From positions 124,001-188,000 of the forward strand of contig NZ_ATTM01000006.1 in assembly GCF_000419685.1 (NCBI RefSeq): a DNA stretch of 64,000 nucleotides, written 5' to 3'. The position numbers and the translations under genes were made by a program. The notes under the pieces were generated by a model. It was not told where the DNA came from. It was given only the letters and a program-made list of their open reading frames with translations, and did no database searches. This DNA comes from Flavobacterium antarcticum DSM 19726 (GTDB lineage Bacteria; Bacteroidota; Bacteroidia; Flavobacteriales; Flavobacteriaceae). Below, piece after piece: positions 62,527-64,000 of the stretch; the first letter of the stretch is position 1; every line of letters starts with the position of its first letter.

Positions 62527-62679
62527 AGTTAAATCTATTTTCCACAAAAATAAGGTTTTTGCTTCCGCCAAAATTTAAAAAAAACCTAAAATCAACAATA
62601 ATTGAGTACTTTCTGCGATATAATTGAATTCCGATTTTAATACCACAAATTTTATTATTTTTACCAAAATTCCACTTTT

Positions 62680-64000
62680 ATGCGCTATCTAGTTTTATTG
62701 GGTTTCTTAGGATTATTATTGGGAATGAGTTCTTGTAGAACCGATTTCGATTTCGCAGAAAGTACGGGTGAACTACGTTTTTCAAGAGATACGGTTTACC
62801 TCGACACCGTTTTTACAAATATTGGCTCGAGCACCTATATGCTGAAAGTCTACAATAAAAGTGTTTCTAATATCAGCATTCCATCCATTGGTTTTGCAAA
62901 AGGAGCTGCTTCAAAATACCGCATGACAGTTGATGGAATGGCTGAAAATGCTACTAAATCTTTCAGTAACGTTGAACTTTTAGCAAAAGACAGTTTGTTT
63001 ATTTTCATAGAAACAACTGTGAATGTCGCTGATGCCAATCCAACCGATTTCCTTTATACCGACCAAATTCTTTTTGGAGCGGGAAGCAACCAACAAACAG
63101 TGGAATTAGTAACCTTAATTCAAGATGCGTATTTTATTTTCCCTAACAAAGTGGATGGTGTGAAAGAAGTGGTAGATTTTGGTTTCGACGTTGAAGGAAA
63201 TACTACACAAGTTATTGGTCGGAATTTACAAGAAAACCATCCAGACAATGGCAATGAATATATTTGGAACAGCACAAAGCCTTACGTAGTTTATGGTTAC
63301 GCAGCAGTTCCTGAGGGGAAAATTTTAACCGTCAATCCCGGTGCTCGAATTCATTTTCACAAAGATTCTGGAATTATTGTGCAGGAAGGCGGTACATTAA
63401 ATATTGCGGGAGAAACTTCATTGACAGAAGCACTCGAAAAAGAAGTGGTTTTTGAAGGCGACCGCTTAGAACCTAATTTTGCTGAAACGCCGGGACAATG
63501 GGGATTCATCTATTTGCGTCAAGGAAGTAAAAACCACTCGATTAATCATTTGACTTTGAAAAATGCGACAATCGGAATTTATGCTGAAAATAATTTTGGA
63601 ACACCACTTTCGATTGAAAATACGCAAATTTACAATTCTTCAGTCGTAGGAATTTTAGGCAGATTTGCTAGAATTGATGGTTTCAACGTGGTGATTAACT
63701 CAAGAACACGTGGCGTCGGAGCTTTAGCTTGTACGTTTGGTGGTACTTATAATTTCACCCATTGTACGTTTAATAATCAAAGTTCAAGTTCCACTCAATA
63801 TGCAGTTATTATTGACAATTACTATTTGGATTCCAATAACGTACCGGTTGCTTTCGACCTGACAGCTGCTAATTTCACCAACTGTATTATTTATGGTTCG
63901 AATAGTCGACAATTTGTATTGAGTAAAAACGACAGCAAAACCTTTAATTATAAGTTTACCAATTGTCTCTTAAAATTCAACAATTCAGATCCGATATTCA
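62680..64000 (+). CDS. Right-handed parallel beta-helix lipoprotein, 3' end cut off
   Basis: The frame starts at an ATG at 62680 and stays open to the window edge, giving 440 residues. It has a lipoprotein signal (LLGMSSC, Cys19). The N-terminal part is an Ig-like or beta-sandwich region (KVYNKSVSNISIPSIGFAKG), and about residue 210 onwards is a beta-helix series: TLNIAGETSLTEAL, SINHLTLKNATIGIYAENN, TQIYNSSVVGILG, FTHCTFNNQS and FTNCIIYGS. These periodic N-h-x-h motifs mark right-handed parallel helices as in pectate-lyase-like or surface proteins. A catalytic site cannot be seen. It belongs to a Bacteroidota family of exported proteins. Confidence 0.8.
   Translation, partial: MRYLVLLGFLGLLLGMSSCRTDFDFAESTGELRFSRDTVYLDTVFTNIGSSTYMLKVYNKSVSNISIPSIGFAKGAASKYRMTVDGMAENATKSFSNVELLAKDSLFIFIETTVNVADANPTDFLYTDQILFGAGSNQQTVELVTLIQDAYFIFPNKVDGVKEVVDFGFDVEGNTTQVIGRNLQENHPDNGNEYIWNSTKPYVVYGYAAVPEGKILTVNPGARIHFHKDSGIIVQEGGTLNIAGETSLTEALEKEVVFEGDRLEPNFAETPGQWGFIYLRQGSKNHSINHLTLKNATIGIYAENNFGTPLSIENTQIYNSSVVGILGRFARIDGFNVVINSRTRGVGALACTFGGTYNFTHCTFNNQSSSSTQYAVIIDNYYLDSNNVPVAFDLTAANFTNCIIYGSNSRQFVLSKNDSKTFNYKFTNCLLKFNNSDPIF

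Noticed and set aside
1..64000. Phage, insertion sequences, integrase, toxin-antitoxin pairs of known families, riboswitches or replication origin
   Set aside because: I found no transposase or integrase motif, no terminal inverted repeats with target duplications, no DnaA-box cluster and no conserved riboswitch core. Genes follow a normal chromosomal pattern.

Overview
The window comes from a low-GC Bacteroidota chromosome, most likely a Flavobacterium or a close relative in the Flavobacteriaceae. The signs are three proteins with C-terminal type IX secretion (T9SS) sorting domains, many SusD-free lipoproteins with short lipoboxes, A-rich leaders instead of Shine-Dalgarno sites, several TAnnTTTG promoter elements, a bacillithiol deacetylase, an isochorismate synthase of menaquinone type, and many families typical of flavobacteria (DUF2141, DUF3667, DUF885, GEVED domains). 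It looks like ordinary core and niche chromosome: no phage, insertion sequence, CRISPR array or origin is visible.

Layout. 1-4.6 kb: minus-strand four-helix-bundle protein (cut by the left edge), the remnant of a short-chain dehydrogenase, an amidohydrolase lipoprotein, a DUF2141 protein, a nucleoside-sugar-type epimerase and a META-domain lipoprotein. 4.9-8.6 kb: a three-gene biotin-dependent acyl-CoA carboxylase operon. 8.8-12.3 kb: a stress-type DUF892 protein and a copper pair (CopZ-like chaperone and CopA ATPase). 12.6-17.9 kb: DEAD-box helicase, T9SS leucine-rich-repeat protein, small secreted basic protein and a Gre factor. 18.1-26.1 kb: two very large T9SS-secreted modular proteins that share a nearly identical C-terminal cassette and terminator. 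26.6-32.1 kb: processive-type glycosyltransferase, a possible catalytically dead caspase/CHAT-fold protein, a DUF885 peptidase-like lipoprotein, two tiny proteins and a YpfJ-type zinc metallopeptidase. 32.2-42.2 kb: hybrid histidine kinase, membrane protein, aldehyde dehydrogenase, outer-membrane protein, pseudouridine synthase with panB, and two unknown secreted proteins. 42.5-49.7 kb: L-serine dehydratase, GNAT acetyltransferase, a small protein, YoaK-like membrane protein, the tcdA-tatD-DUF1684 operon and an MFS transporter. 49.7-56.8 kb: BlaI-M56 regulator/peptidase pair, a double-DTG aspartic protease, a CHASE-PAS histidine kinase and two small genes. 57-64 kb: dienelactone hydrolase, DUF3667 plus M28 peptidase, tRNA-His, bshB1, isochorismate synthase plus hotdog thioesterase, and a beta-helix lipoprotein cut by the right edge.

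The most coherent functional groups are the acyl-CoA carboxylase operon, the copper-efflux pair, the BlaI-M56-protease cluster and the menaquinone-entry pair. The most unusual signals are non-coding: a 58-nt palindrome whose right-arm changes keep G-U pairing, a 13-bp tandem repeat and a repeated leader decamer inside the carboxylase operon, purine-rich repeats behind three minus-strand genes, and a cassette-like duplication of a T9SS sorting domain with its terminator. I did not find a clear undescribed multi-gene system; the candidates are ranked in the findings.
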